Assembly: GCA_963920765.1 (NCBI GenBank)
Contig: OY987252.1
Location: 5,441,966 to 5,505,965, forward strand
DNA: 64,000 nt
DNA from: Ulota crispa
Lineage: Eukaryota; Streptophyta; Bryopsida; Orthotrichales; Orthotrichaceae
Direction of reading: 5' to 3'
Made by a program: the position numbers and the translations under genes. Positions 10,061 to 23,689 of this stretch are shown in pieces. Each line of letters opens with the position of its first letter. The stretch's first letter is position 1. The notes under the pieces were generated by a model. That model searched no databases. It worked only from the letters and a program-made list of their open reading frames with translations, and was not told the DNA's origin.

Positions 10061-13000
10061 CCTGTGGCTTCCTCATCGGCCTTGGTTCAAGTCAATTGGC
10101 CCTTAGCACAAATTCTACAACTTATAAAAAATCAAAGAAAAGGAGGTGTAAATTGTGAAGGAAAAAAAATGAAAGCTTTTAAACAATTCCACCAACTTCC
10201 TTGGCTTTGATAAAATTTGTCCAACAATGGGCCATTGAATTTAGGATCTTGGATATCCATTTCTAGCCTATCTTGAACCACAAATTGTTTTCAAGGGTAG
10301 AAATTTCTATTCTTGTAATAACTTGGTGATTGGGAGTGCAAACCCGTCATGCTTTGGCAATCAGTTAGGCAACAAGTCAATTTGCGTCATTGTTGATACT
10401 ATTGTGGTCCTTAAAAGGCATTTAAGGCCGTCTCTAGCTCTTTTTCTGTGGTACATGTTATGTTGTGACTATTTGTCACAAGCATGTAGAGTCAATTGGT
10501 TCACGGGTGCATTTTTTTTCTAGCAACCCATGGGTATGTTGTAATTATTTGTTGTTAGATTGAGGTGATTCATTAGTAAATTAACACCACCCGCATCCAA
10601 GTAGAAGGAAGAATGGAGGCCATCAACAAGCAAGCTTTAGGATATGTAGAATCCCATGACAAGGTGTGATCACTTTATGCCCATTTTGCCTTGTAATTTT
10701 GGCCTTTGACTCATTAGGTAATTTGCTTATTTTGCTATCATTACTTGTGTTGTAGATTTATTAAAAAGATCCATTGCTTAGAAGGCATCTTTAGTTGGAA
10801 ATCTATAAATCAAACCACCATATTGTTGTTTCTTTATTTAGCTCACTTTACAATCCATCCAAGGTTAAATGCTTGAACTTAGTTGTGCTTGCGCTTATCT
10901 CTAAAGGGGAAAGTTTGAGCACTCACAAATAGAAACAACTGTTTTTTGCCAGAAACATTGGTCAAAGGGCTTACTTGACTCATGTTACTTTATTTTTCAT
11001 TATACTTACTCATGAAAGCTTCACCTCTAATGTCCTTAGGAGGGTGCACTATATAGGGTGTTTGTTGGTATTGTGCATTCAAGCTTCTATTACCCGGGGG
11101 CTATGTCGGTAAATTTATGGAATTTCTATATGGCTATATTTATCTAGTTTTTAAAATTGTGGCCATTTCAAATATCGTATGTTTCAATAAGAAAAAAAAA
11201 TCACTACTTTTTTGTACCTTTTTCATTATAAATATTGAACATTGGGAAAAAAAAAACATTTTATTAATTCATGTTGACCTTATCACTTAAAACTTGACAT
11301 AGATAAAAAAAACAAAGCAAGTTAATTACAAAAACTATTTACCAATATATAATTCTTTGAAAATTGACATGGATTCAATTACAAAGTGCTTGCACACTAT
11401 AAATAGTTGCAGCCCAAAACATGTCAAGCTTACAAAATTTGAAGCAGAAGCAAGTTTGAACAAAATTGTTCTAAATATCTGAGTTCTTTCATAGGTTCAA
11501 GTACATTGCCGTAATGCATAAAACATAGCAAGAAAAATCACAAACCACATGGAAAGCATTACAAAAAATAAAGAGCATAAAAATGATAATTAGTTTAATT
11601 ATTTTTAATTGTGCTTAGTGGCTTTGAAGTTGACTTTTTCTCCATAGTTGTGGAGAGCAATTCTTAATGCCAACTACCCACGCAAAGACTAGATAGTGCA
11701 AATATCTTATTGATTCTTGTCTGCCCACCAAACATGTTTTACAAGAAAAATTATATATTAAAAGCAAAAAATCATTAAAAGCCAGTTGCTATATTTAATG
11801 TCCTATTGTGTGTACAAATCAAAGAGATGAGAGTGTTCCCAAATCCCCTCATCTATAGACTATCTTAAGCATTCACTCCTCACCTAACCATAGGGTTTTA
11901 CCACTCTTGAGGTCTAATCCTCTCTATGCTGTGCCTTCTACAATATGCCATGTCTATGATGCTAAGTACCTCACATAACAATCTCTTTTGGCCTAGAGCA
12001 AACTCTTATTGCCTTTCTCTAACTTTTGAACACTCTCCAATTTTACACTGCAATCTTAAATTTACAACCCTTTGTCATGCTAATATTTTTTTTAATGAAA
12101 TGAGTCATAAGTGGAATGAAAGTGCAACTAGATTCAATGTGAAAAAGAATTATACTATAGCATTAGTATGTGTTACTAAACCCAACATTAAGCATTTAAA
12201 TAGTTTCAAAATTTTGCGCTTGTTATATGACAAGGTTTGGATTTAGTAATTCAAAATGCAAAGTAAAAATAGCAACAACTAGTTTCGAACCAAAATGGAT
12301 TCCTTCAATTAGAAAATTGGAAATAAATTGGGAAATATCTGAAAGCTGTAGTTTTTGATGTTATTTTAGTTCTCTCCATTGGATACTAGCCTTGGATATT
12401 TGTCACAAATCAATAATATTTTGAAATACTACAATTCTAAAAAATTTAGGTTTTTTTATTTTCTTTTTGACTGGTTTACTGTAGAAATAATTTTTTTTAA
12501 AATTCACTATTATCTGCAACCCTTCATCATTTATAAAGATGCTAGCTCTAATATAATGAGCCTATTTTATATTAGAGCCATGTCTAAAACTTTGGACCAC
12601 TCCAATTAAAAAAACCCTTCCTTTGATCACAAGTCTCTAGCAATAAAAATGGGAGTGCGCCCCCCAAGCCAATGTCATATGTAACGAAGGATGTGAACAC
12701 TTAGACATTGTACTAAAGCCTTTCAAACAATGCAATAAAAATGCTAATGTTGCAAACATAGGGAATACTAAGTTTGTGGCATTGAGAAAACTTTGTCAAT
12801 TATTAGAAAAAAATGGAAAGCACTTGCAATAACAGAGTCTTGTAGAAATAAATCTTAACCATATTTTTTGTGATGTCTTTGAACAATCTCCGCCAACTGA
12901 ATTTTCAAATTGTGGCACCTTTGACACACACAATGGTAACGATGAATTCCCTATTGAGTTGCTTTGGTCCTCTCAATTTGATAAGCTTCATACATTCCCA

Positions 13001-16000
13001 TGAACCTCATTATTGTTGCTACAACATAGAAAAGTGTATCAAGAGGTGATGAAAAGTCACACATATTCCTAACTACCTCATTTTACATCTTTAGCCGGTT
13101 GTGATTTACATTCAATACCAATATAACCATTGATTACAAAAAAAATTGTCCCAGAAAGTCTTGAACTAATATTCTTATGCTTATCAACTACATTCCTCAC
13201 ACTTGCAACGTAAGCAGCATTTCAACATGCACTGCAAGTATAAACTACCAATGCAAAAATAGGAAGCATAAGACAAACACAAAAACATTGACCAGTGCTT
13301 TATGCGCTGTCTTGGTTATATTAGAATCTGTAAAGCCTGCAAAAGAAGAATGTAATGAAATTATCGCATTTCTATTCTCTACGGCATGTGTATGTGCAAG
13401 AAATTTATAAGTTGTTTTGGTTCACCAGTCATACAAAATGATTTCATGTTTATGGAATTCCAATTTTTTGATTGCATACAAGTGAACAACAACAAACAAC
13501 ATAACCCATTAAAAAACAAGTCTCGTCATAATGTATGAGTTAGAAAAACCTTGTTTTATTTCATATACATTTTACTAAATTCAATACCTACAAAAATGCT
13601 ACATAAACTTCAAAATAAATTGTGCGCAATCCATGAAAATCTTTGCTTACTAGTTCAAGCATTCTTTCTCTTCAGAGTTTTTGTTGATGAGAAGTATCTC
13701 ACCTACAGTGTACAAATAATCACTTAAATCCTAGTACATTATATGCACTTGGAAAAAATCCTAACAAATGTGGCCAACTATAGTTTAAGCAGCTTGAACT
13801 TCAAGGAATGTAGAGTCTTAAAGGGCTTGATTTGTACTTTTGACATTTGAAACCCTAATACCTAGAAACTAACGTACATTGATTACCCTATAGCAACTGA
13901 AATGTCACTTCTACTTAATAAACAATCTCATCCTTCATGTCACACCTTTGATGCACTCTAATCTTTGTAAGGATTTGTGACATCCACATTACTATTCAAA
14001 AGGGACACGTGCCTGGCAAATTAGGGATTACATTCACTTTCTCAAACTAGGAGACCGCAGTCACAAGAAAAAAAGAGGCAATTAATCTATCGTCCTTATT
14101 CACCTTGTTTCGCACATTCCAAAGTCACGCAAGTGTTGCATTCAAATTCCATACAAAGTACATGAGCTTACAATGAATGTCCTATTTTGTGCACTCAAGC
14201 GCTAATAGAACTATACAAAATGATGCAATTTTGTAAAAAAGGACCACAGTACCAAAATTGCTCAGTTAGGGATCTTACTTGAGTTTCAAAATTCTTGTAG
14301 TGCATGTTCACATGGCAAAGGCGGTAGAGTAAACTTCATCAACTACCAATAGAAATAAACTAGCATCATTGCAACTTTGTTATCTAAATAAAACACCGCC
14401 TCAACCATAAGGCTTTTTGAGTTTCTAGGGAAAATTGATCTGCATGACTACCAACGTGCTGCTAAACTAAGTGAAACTTGCAAAATAAACAAACTCTTGT
14501 TATTTCTTTTGTACCAACATGAAAGAGCAAGTCCTCAACTTAGGGTCTATTTGGATAATTTTGGTACCACATTAGCCACAATGACGTAGATGCATTTTAT
14601 ATTTCATCCCTATAGTGAAGTTTGTTATGACTTGCGTTGCATAAGTGTCATTATTTGCATTGGTTCTCTTTGGTTTTAGAACATGCATAGTAAAGCAAGG
14701 TGGTTCCGGTCGGACGTAGCAGTAGTATAAATGTTAATTCTCTCTCAAAATTTGAAGTGTTCACCGTAGAGCTTCCAAAAACTTGTTCTAAAGGAGAAGG
14801 TTGCTACTAAGCAATAGTGGTAATGGCGCTGAAAAATTGGCTGATGAGTGACAACCTCTATAGGCATTGCATGAGGCAAAATGACGTTTCTAAAAACAAC
14901 TTTTTTGAACCATTTTGTTTCGAGTGAATGCATTGGTGTAAATCTTGTAATTGAGGTCTAGCAACACCTTCTATGTTGACAAAACTGGCACATTTGGTAG
15001 TGTAGCTGATTATACTACTGAGGAATACATCCATAGCATTGAGGCAAAGCAAACTCTTACTCAGCAAATCCTTTCAACGTTACGCAAACTTTGACCTCAA
15101 TTGACAATAAGGCTGAATTTGCAGAGGTTTTCAAACTCATAATGTGCAACAGCTGCGGCATATCCTAGAATCACCTATTCTATCTCTAAACTTAGTTCTA
15201 GCAATCTTAACAAGATTTTTGACTTTGAGTTATTTAGTTTGCAGAAGGAGTCATCCAATGGGACCAATCTGCAATTCAAAACAGAAAAACACGCTGTGCG
15301 TGAAGCCTTCAGTAGCATTTTGAAATAAGCTTAAAGACATAGTAGAGGACAGCTAGTGAAGACTCATCATACATATTACAAGATGCAAAGGTGTGCTTCC
15401 TTCTTCTTGAATTGAAAATTCCTTACATGTGTTTAAAACAAGAATTCATGGAGAGAATTATTTCATGGAAAACATGTTCATTATGCTTAGTGTCATGACA
15501 AAAGTGACAAGTGTGCTTAAACATGCACCTGTTTATAGTGGAAAATATTGGGAATTGAGGCATTATTTTGCTTACATAAGCTTGGGAAGGTCAACATGAA
15601 AAAAACAATGTAATAAAAAATTGTAAATTAGTGTTCTATATTAAAGCAAAACATACTGCAACTTTTGCATTTGCTAAGATTTTGGAGATGACTATGTAGT
15701 ATTAAAATTTTGGAATTTCAATACTAATGTTAGTCAACTACATTAGGTGTGTTGTACTGACGCAAGGATACAAAATTGTAATTTGAAGTGAATCTATTAA
15801 TTTGGCAATTTTTACTTGAATCAACAATGCACGTTACTATTCATTGTTATTTTGATTATAGTTACGAAATATTTGCTAAGATTGTTATTATATAAAACTC
15901 TCCTTTGAAATAGATTTAATACCCCTAGTACATGAGAATGAACATTTATCTATAACCGGCCTAATGGAAGAAAAATGTACTCAAATTAATCACTTGAAAT

Positions 16001-16348
16001 CAAAACTAACAATCCACATTTGCATATGATGCCATACATACACTTACCAAACAAATAGAAGAAGACATGAAAGTCAGCTGACAATGAAATATTCTCCACA
16101 TTGCCTTAGAAGCTCGTGTCAGAAATAGAGACCTTTGAAATAATTGAATCATACACATTTACTATACATAATGTCAGATCATGAAAGCTTTTTCAGTTGT
16201 TATTTCTTTTGTCCTTTACATCTACAGAAGAGGGTGTAGTGAAGAAAGCTAGGCAAATGCTGTTTAAGAGAATTTTTGATGCCTGCAGAGGGGAGGATGC
16301 AAGCTAAGAGTGACTACTATGTATATCACAAGGGTAAAAATGACGGGT
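10061..16348. other. AT-rich intergenic DNA, no gene recognised
   Basis: I see no recognisable coding region, RNA gene or clear repeat pair in this stretch. Several 60-110-codon open frames (for example 11926-12246 plus, 13177-13410 plus, 14745-15067 minus) have composition like the flanking DNA and no familiar motif. It is likely old, decayed transposon sequence. Confidence 0.5.
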
Positions 16349-16452
16349 TTTTTAGCAAATGGAACTAGTTTCATTTTTTAGCAAATGGAACTAGTTTCAT
16401 TTTTTAGCAAATGGAACTAGTTTCATTTTTTAACAAATGGAACTAGTTTCAT
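16349..16452. repeat. Minisatellite, four 26-bp units
   Basis: TTTTTAGCAAATGGAACTAG plus TTTCAT repeats four times head to tail at 16349, 16375, 16401 and 16427. The first three units are identical and the fourth has one change (AGCAAA to AACAAA). Near-perfect identity in otherwise decayed surroundings points to a recent expansion. Confidence 0.97.
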
Positions 16453-19275
16453 TGAAAAATGAAGTCTTTAAGAAAGAAAGGACTCATATTTAGAAAGTAG
16501 AGTTGTTGATGATCCAATTTCCACCAAGTAAAGTATATACCTCTTATGTGATAAGAGAAAAGGACTTTTGAACATAGCTCCTAAAATTGTCACAATGCTT
16601 TTTCTTGCTACAAATGACTCTTGAATTGATATGTAGACTCATAATATGGGCACAATCTTTTGGCATCATTCTTGGGGTATTGGGATGATTACATTTTGGA
16701 ATTAATTGTTAATGAATGTGATTTGCATTTTGGAGAAAAGAACTTTTATGTGCTCCTGAATGACTAATTTTTTGGAGATTGATTTCTCTAAGTTAAATCA
16801 TTTTTTTACATATTTTCTTTACTTAAGTGTCTTAAAATGGCATAAACTAGGGTGGTTGACCTTTGGAATTTGGAACTCTCATTGAGAAGAGGGAGAATTC
16901 TCATTGGGAACACCAAAACACTCCATTTTGTACAAAAAAAGGGCTTTTTTTTGTCGGAAATAGTCACCCTTAGCTTGCATCTTCCCAAAGGTGCAAGTTC
17001 TTTTGATCCTACAATTGTTGAATACTCTGCTCACAAACACTTTTATGTGATCATTGTGTATGTGCACTTGAACCTTTGAACGCATGAAAATATGGGAACT
17101 ATACATATAATAGGGGAATTCCTCAAAGAATAATTTCTTATTATTACTATGAGTTTAAGAAATTTCACAACTGCCAAGGTTATGTAGAGAGATTTGGCAA
17201 ATTGCATCTTTGCTGTCCATGAGTTTTTGCACTTGTTGCTGGCTATTAATGAAAGATGTAAAGAATCAAGATTATATAGACTAAGGAATTTTTAAACGTT
17301 CCAATGTAGTAATTGTCAAGTTACAGCAATATACAAGTGTTTTGAGATGGACACATGACATGGCTTCCAAAGGCACTTCTAAGAGACCTAGAGCAAGTTT
17401 TGCTCCATGGAACAATTTAGTGCTCATCAAAGGTGACAATGGAAGGGCAATGGGTGTCACCTTACAAACAAATAGAGGACCCACAAAACAACTTGCCTAT
17501 AGAAGGAGTGTAGCATTTGTGCATGCACAATATCTAAATGACAATGCTGGTGTGGTATTGGCCAAAAGAAGGAGTACACGTCAAGGAAACCAAATTTGAG
17601 GACTATGTCTACTGCCGTTGAGGAGTACTTTGGAAATCCGTGATTGAAGCGGGCAAAAGCAGTACAAATCTCCACCAAGGCTGGCAATTAAAACATCAAG
17701 TGGAGGACACAATTTTGGAAAAGGATGCATTGGAGGAGATTAGGCTAGTCCAGAGTATTTTTGGATATTGGAGCCACGCATGTCACTTTCAAATGCAGTC
17801 CCAAAGCAAGGTATCTTGGAGTGGATTGTCTATTTATAATTATATCTTCACTGGAATTTGTGATGCATACGTCAGACATTGTTTTTTCTCTTGTTAATTA
17901 AAAATGTGCCTCTACACTCATATTAGCAAAAATTATATATTGTCAGCGTAGAATTCTATTGTAATGGTTTATTTGAATGGCATTTTGACATGTGGTTAAT
18001 GGTTTATGAGTTTTGTGAGGGGGTTCTCATTAAGAATGGAGCCCACATAAGAAAAAGGACAATGGAACACCAGAACGTCCACTTAGTGAGCTACGATGAC
18101 TATGTGAGCAGAAGAACTGACACACTTCCTAAAATATTTCTAATCACTAAAACTTTTGAATGAATTTGTTTTGGAAATGTACATGTGCATGTTAGTTTGT
18201 TCAACCTAGCCTTAAGTGATACATTTCAATATTACAAATTCTAATTGTCCAAACAAAAATGCACTATCTGTAAATCATTTCATGATACAAAAACATTTAT
18301 TTTTAAAATACTCTTGTTTGTCTAATAAACATGTAGTGTGTAACTATGGGCACGCCAACAATGGGACATATGTTGACATGTATGGCACATAGGGTGGAAA
18401 ATATAATGCTCACCAAAAAATCATAATTGCCCCACTGTGCAACAGATCCTTGCTTCAATGAATTTTTCAAATATTTTTGGATCTCCAAGGCATAGGTCAA
18501 TTTGTACTACCGATACTTCCTAGCAATGGCTATGTACAACAACATCTCCAGGTAGTTTAAATTTTCAAGGCCAAGGAATTCCAAACTTACAAGCAAAACA
18601 AACTCATGGAAGCTATTTTTAACAACTATTGCCAGGAAGAATGGAGGAGTACAATATCTTGAAGTTTGTGTGAAGGGAATGATAGACCCTAGTCTTACAA
18701 GCTTCCAAGAGTTGATCTAGAGGAGGAGGTTTGGCAAATTTGTCTTAGCCTTCTTTATCATAGTATGTGCCGACAAAGAAGAAAAATTTGTGCAAAAGCC
18801 ATAGGACAATATATTCTATGAAATAAATCAGGCAATTGTCACTCAGGAAATTCTTAAATCATAAATTTCTCTCAATTAACATATGTAGTTTTTTTTGGAT
18901 TATGTCGTTTCACATTTTCACTAAAGTGAGTTATATGAAGGTAGACAAAGTTCAGGACAAGAAAATTCTGATTGTAGGATTGTCACATCTAAGGCAAAGA
19001 TTGGCAACTTGAACAGCAAAGAGGCTGTGAAAATGAGGAGGTATATTAAAATCATGATGATAAACAAGACAACGAGAATGCTAATGAGCAGTACAAAAAC
19101 AACAATAAGGAGGAACCAATTGGAAAACTACCTTGTAGAGGTGATGCATGCCATGATTGAGGAAAATGTCACTCTAGTAAGTAAAAGCGAGAAACAAAAG
19201 CGTAGAAGGCATGACCAAAGACTCAGGGATTGAGAAGGAGATAGGCGTTAGCAAAAAGGATTGCTTACTAACTAA
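16453..19275. other. AT-rich DNA with faint reading-frame relics
   Basis: Apart from the frame at 17342-17599 nothing is recognisable. A second frame continues it (about 17541-17800: KETKFEDYVYCR, then a stop, then EEIRLVQSIFGYW), and a basic frame lies at 19009-19233. These read like fragments of a decayed gene or element, but I cannot name a family. Confidence 0.35.
17342..17599 (+). pseudogene. Unrecognised reading-frame fragment
   Basis: An 85-codon open frame includes MASKGTSKRPRASFAPWNN and RGPTKQLAYRRSVAFVHAQY, with basic and aromatic content unlike the random frames nearby. Past its stop, another frame stays open with stops at long intervals. I do not recognise the family. It could be a degraded transposon protein or chance; there is no start context or intron signal to decide. 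Confidence 0.25.
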
Positions 19276-19520
19276 CTGAAGGTTGACAAATACATTAGAA
19301 GGCCATTTGGATATGAAGTTTCACAATGGTGTAATGAGATCATGTTTTTATCTAGTAGCCTAGATCCAAATATTGCTAATATAAAGCAACAACCAAGGGA
19401 AGAAGTGAGACAAGTCGGTAAGTGGATCAAGCATACATGGAGGTATTTAAATCTTATGAGGTCTAAGTACTTTAGGCAATCAATAGCAAGGGGACTATGT
19501 TTGAGATGTGCAGATTAGTG
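19276..19520 (+). pseudogene. Unrecognised open frame, possible exon relic
   Basis: Eighty-one codons are open with protein-like composition: KYIRRPFGYEVSQWCNEIMF, SLDPNIANIKQQPREEVRQV, then GKWIKHTWRYLNLMRSKYF. There is no ATG at its beginning and it follows a lysine-rich frame (19009-19233). Its codon content is clearly less random than that of flanking frames. I do not know the family; a transposon protein fragment is the likeliest source. Confidence 0.35.
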
Positions 19521-21633
19521 TGAGCGCTTTTTCCTCCACCCATACGGAAAAGGTAAACACAATTGGGTTGCAAAGAAAAATGAAGGAAAAAACTTAAAAG
19601 TTGGGTGAACTTACATTTGGTTTAACAAGTGCCTTCCAAGCAATGAACAAAACTTAAATTTTCTAAATTTTTTTTATAATAAGTTAACATGTTTTAAACA
19701 ATTAACAACTCAATTTTCAAAAGAAAGAACTCAAAACGCAAAAAATATCAAACAATTCAAAGATAGAAGGTCATACCTCCATTTCAATTTCCTCCACAAA
19801 CCACACTTTGTCCTTGGGCTCCATTGGAAAGCTAAATCAAATCTACACTAAAAGGAACTCACTTTGATTTGTTTTTTTTTCTTTTTTTCTTTTTTCTTTT
19901 TTTCAAGATTCCTATGCAAGTATTGGCCACTTGATACTTTGCAAACAAAAGGAACATAACTATAGTTAATGCATTTGGCATTGTTGCTTGATGCTCCTAT
20001 AAAGCCACTATTATAGTTCCTTTATAGGTTGATGTGATGCTATAAACATAGAAAGAATTGAAAATTGTTGACCCTTTACTAGTTCCAAACAATATCTTAG
20101 GCTAGTTATTAAACTACCTACAAGATACACTACAAATAAAGAGTTGTAAAAGTAGAGACATGCAAGTTTTGGGTCATATACCTAGCAAAGAACAACCTAT
20201 TCTACAACTAGCTATGATGATCAAGATCACTTTTTGATAAAACATGATGAAGCCTTGTATTCCTTGAGTTCTTATACCTTGGAGTAATGATAAAAAATTA
20301 CAATAATAACCAGTGATAGCAGCACTTACTCATCTGTGATGTGTTAAGGCTTTTTTCAAAATATTTTGGTAAAAACTAAGGCAACGTACATATGGACCTT
20401 GCTCTTGTTACAAATTTGAGGCGTAAATCTACTATAAAATATGTACACAAAAGCTGCGGCATCTTTGGGTATTCAATGATAAAAAAGCAATAACTTGGTT
20501 TTTACCCTGGATAGATTATTACCTAATCTCCAAATATCAAGGCAGTGGGGTAGATTGGGTATAGCTGTTACCTCTAAGTTATAGTAAGGCTGTGGTTGAA
20601 TCAAGGTAGGCTTGGGTGTATCAGATACTCTGTTGGCTTTTGACAGATATAATTTTTTTCAAAAAATTAGCCAGGGAACAAAGGTCACGTTACTCGCCCT
20701 TATTGAAGCTTCCAAATACAGCATACTCTGAAATCCTCTCCTTTATCTCTGCTGCTTACTGTTACAGTCTCTACCTACTGGCTTTGTGCATTGAGAGAGA
20801 TACGATGTCCTGCAATGGTTGGACCACACGCACCTCTGGCCTTTTTTTTTAGTAATACAGACTGCATATTGCTCTGCAATACAGAAGCTCATGTTGCTGG
20901 TTCTCATGCGTTTGGAAAGTAATAGCTTGTCATATTTTTTGCATCATGGCTGCATTATAGTCTAGCATGACACACGTTTTGTATCTTGTTACTCAATGAG
21001 GTTTTCAATTTTTTGCTAAGTAATGCGCTTCACCTCTTTTGTTGGCTTTTATCCTTATGAAGGCTATAACACACAATATGAGCTGTTGACACCTGTTACA
21101 TCTCCTCTAACATAACATTGATTTGTTTGTGTGTATTGGAATGGGCACAGGTGAGGCTCATATTCTCTTGGAGAAATTGCCATCTTCAAGCACTCTACTA
21201 CTTGCTCTAAACCTCTTACTCTAGAAGTTGTTTTATAAACTCTTTTATGAAATTCTTAATTGGAATGTTTGTTTTCTATGTAGTTGGACTCTACCCAACC
21301 TTGTTGATTGTGCATAATGGACACAACTCAAATAGTGATCCCTTCTTTGACCTAATACTAGAGACACTTCTTCTCTATACTATGGAATTATAGACAAGTA
21401 TGATACTCTTTGCTTTGCAAAAATTCAGCTCTAGTGCATTCTAATGACTTTGCATTAGAATAAAAGCACTAGACTCTTTTTTCTATACCTAGAATACTAC
21501 ACTCTATGGAAAAAGTACACAATTTTTGACCTTGTTGGGAGGCTTGCACAAAATACTAGTGATGAATATTTGTGAGCTACAAGAAGTACATGTAAATGCC
21601 CAAGAATTTTGGGATGTACCTAGAAAAGCGCTA
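19521..21633. other. AT-rich intergenic DNA
   Basis: No gene is seen. It has a T/C-rich tract at 19868-19905. The open frame at 20616-20852 shows no recognisable motif. Confidence 0.5.
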
Positions 21634-21679
21634 TATTTTATTTTATTTTATTTTATTTTTTATTTTTTATTTTTATTTA
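21634..21679. repeat. (TTTTA)n microsatellite
   Basis: TTTTA units repeat with a few longer T runs. The tract stands at the left edge of the GC-richer LTR-like region. Confidence 0.9.
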
Positions 21680-22350
21680 ACTATTTTAGAGGCTAATTAA
21701 CACTAATTAGGGATGACTAATCAAAATTAGCAATGCCCCATTAGCAACAGAGCTTCTATTCATGAGATGTCATGCTTGAATGTGGTGGCCTAGAATACTG
21801 AAACTCTGGACCATTTGCATTGAGCTTGTCGCAGTTGTCGTCCTTATGGCCACGGCCCTGCTGGTTGTCTCCCGTTGTCGTGCCTTGGCTGTGGTCATTT
21901 GGTGAGGGAAGCTGTTGACCAGTAAGTGTATGAATACAATTACGGATAGTCTTTCTTTAGCAATGGGCGGCTGGCTGCCCACCAGCCCGGTGGTTGTGGC
22001 GAGGCAATCTACTGACTTTTGGGGACCAAGGTTTGAACCCTTGGCCCAAATTTTTGCCGCTCACTGCTTGCCCGCCAGTGCTCCGTCACCAACCGCGCGG
22101 TTGTTGCTTGCTCTCGTCCCGCCGTCATCTGTCAACGCTGGCCCGTCATTCAGTGGTGGAAAGCTTGTGTTGAGAAGTGTATAAATACGTTGATAATACC
22201 TCTCTCATCAGCAGCAGGTGCTGGCCTAGTGCCGGCAGCCCGGCGTGGTGCTTAGGCGTTTGGTTGGAGTTCCAAAGGTTCCAAGGTTGACTCCCAACTC
22301 CACCACCAATTTTTAAATCAACTTTTACTGCGGTTTACACCCTCCATTTA
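21680..22350. other. LTR-like region with duplicated TATA-type segment
   Basis: Two similar segments each carry a candidate TATA motif: AGTGTATGAATACAATTACG near 21925 and AGTGTATAAATACGTTGATA near 22177, the second with a perfect TATAAATA. GC-rich prose-like repeats (GCTGGCCCGTC and similar) surround them. This looks like retrotransposon U3 sequence, but no matching second LTR was found. The frame at 21915-22184 is of this composition and is not a gene. Confidence 0.35.
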
Positions 22351-22700
22351 CTGGGGGTTATTGCGGCCGGGCCAAGGGTTACTGCGGCCAGGCCGAGGGT
22401 TATTGCGGCCGAGCCGGGAGTTACTGCAGCCGAGCTAGGGTTACTATGGCCGGGGTTACTGCGGCCGAGCTGGGGGTTACTATGGCTAGGGGTTACTATG
22501 GCCGGGGGTTACTGCGGCCAAGGGTTACTATGGCCAGGAGTTATTGTAGCCGGGCTAGGGGTTACTATGGTCGGGGGTTACTATGGCCAAGGGTTACTGC
22601 GGCCGAGCTGGGGGTTACTACGGTTGCGGGTTGCTGCAGCCGGGGGTTACTGAAGGCCAGGGGTTACTGCGGCCAAGGGTTACTGTGGCCAAGAGTCGCT
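22351..22700. repeat. GGGTTACTGCGGCC minisatellite, about 20 units
   Basis: A core GGGTTACTGCGGCC, with variants GGGTTACTATGGCC and GAGTTATTGTAGCC, recurs about 20 times with spacers of 0-8 bases (often GAGCTG or GGGCCAA). The block is GC-rich in an AT-rich background. The 93-codon frame across it (22446-22727) is an artefact of the repeat. Motifs of this kind are seen in LTR regions of plant retroelements, but function is unknown. Confidence 0.95.
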
Positions 22701-23689
22701 GCTACAAATTATAGGCTTTTAGACTGAATACTCCGATTGTGGTAATAGACTGCTTTGAGAAGAAGATAGAATGCTTTGAGAAGGAGATAGAATATTTTTT
22801 GACTAGAAAGACACCAGATTAGTTTCTTTTGATAATACTACAAAACTCTCATGCTCTTGATAACACTACTAAACTCCCATGCTTGAAGGTCAAAGGTTCT
22901 CTTTTATTCTTGATTTGTTTAATTCTAATGAAATTTTGCCAAAGGTTCCCCTAGTTTTTAGAACTTTTAAAACCATTATTCTAATTCTGGCAAAAATTTG
23001 CAAGAGGTTCCCATAGATTAGTAGAAATCCAAAATAAAACAAATTCAAAAGTAGAAATGTTAGTGATAATTTGCAAACAACTACAACTTCAATTCTGGCA
23101 AAAATTTGCCAGAGATTCCTCTAGGTTAGTGATACTCCAAAACAAAACACACTTAATAATAAAGGGTTAGTACTAATGTTGTACTCAAGGTTAGTATAAA
23201 AATACCTCAACATTAGTTTAAAAGGTAAGTAAAGACATAGACAAAGACTCTAGAAACTCTTGACCCTCGGCATTGCCAGGTCTAGGCCAAGAGTTTCCTA
23301 GGATTAGTATTGACAACTTAAGACTCTAATTAATACTTATGGGTGTTAATTGCACCCACTAAGTAGAAGCACAGCAAGAAAGCAAGAAATTGACTTCAAA
23401 CCACAAGGTTAGTAGCCTAGAAGAGACCCCCGAGTATTTCTAGGAATAAGACTCACCAAAAAGACCTCTAAAAACATTACGTGGACACAAAAATACAAAG
23501 AAAATTCAAAGTTTTGAAATTGCAAACTTAAAAATGAAAACAAGGAGGTGAGAAAGAAAGAGGAGGGAGGTACTATAAATTATCTCCTCCAAGGATTTTT
23601 CATCCGTCCATGGAGTGGTCCTTGACCTCCTAGTCGATTTTCTTCCAATCCTCAAATTTACTAAAAATAATAATCTAGAGTTACAAGCT

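Noticed and set aside
21915..22184. 89-codon frame with hydrophobic and Pro/Ala-rich parts
   Set aside because: GC-rich LTR-like sequence without codon structure, domain or conserved motif.
22446..22727. 93-codon frame rich in Gly, Tyr and Arg
   Set aside because: It is the GGTTACTGCGGCC minisatellite read as protein.
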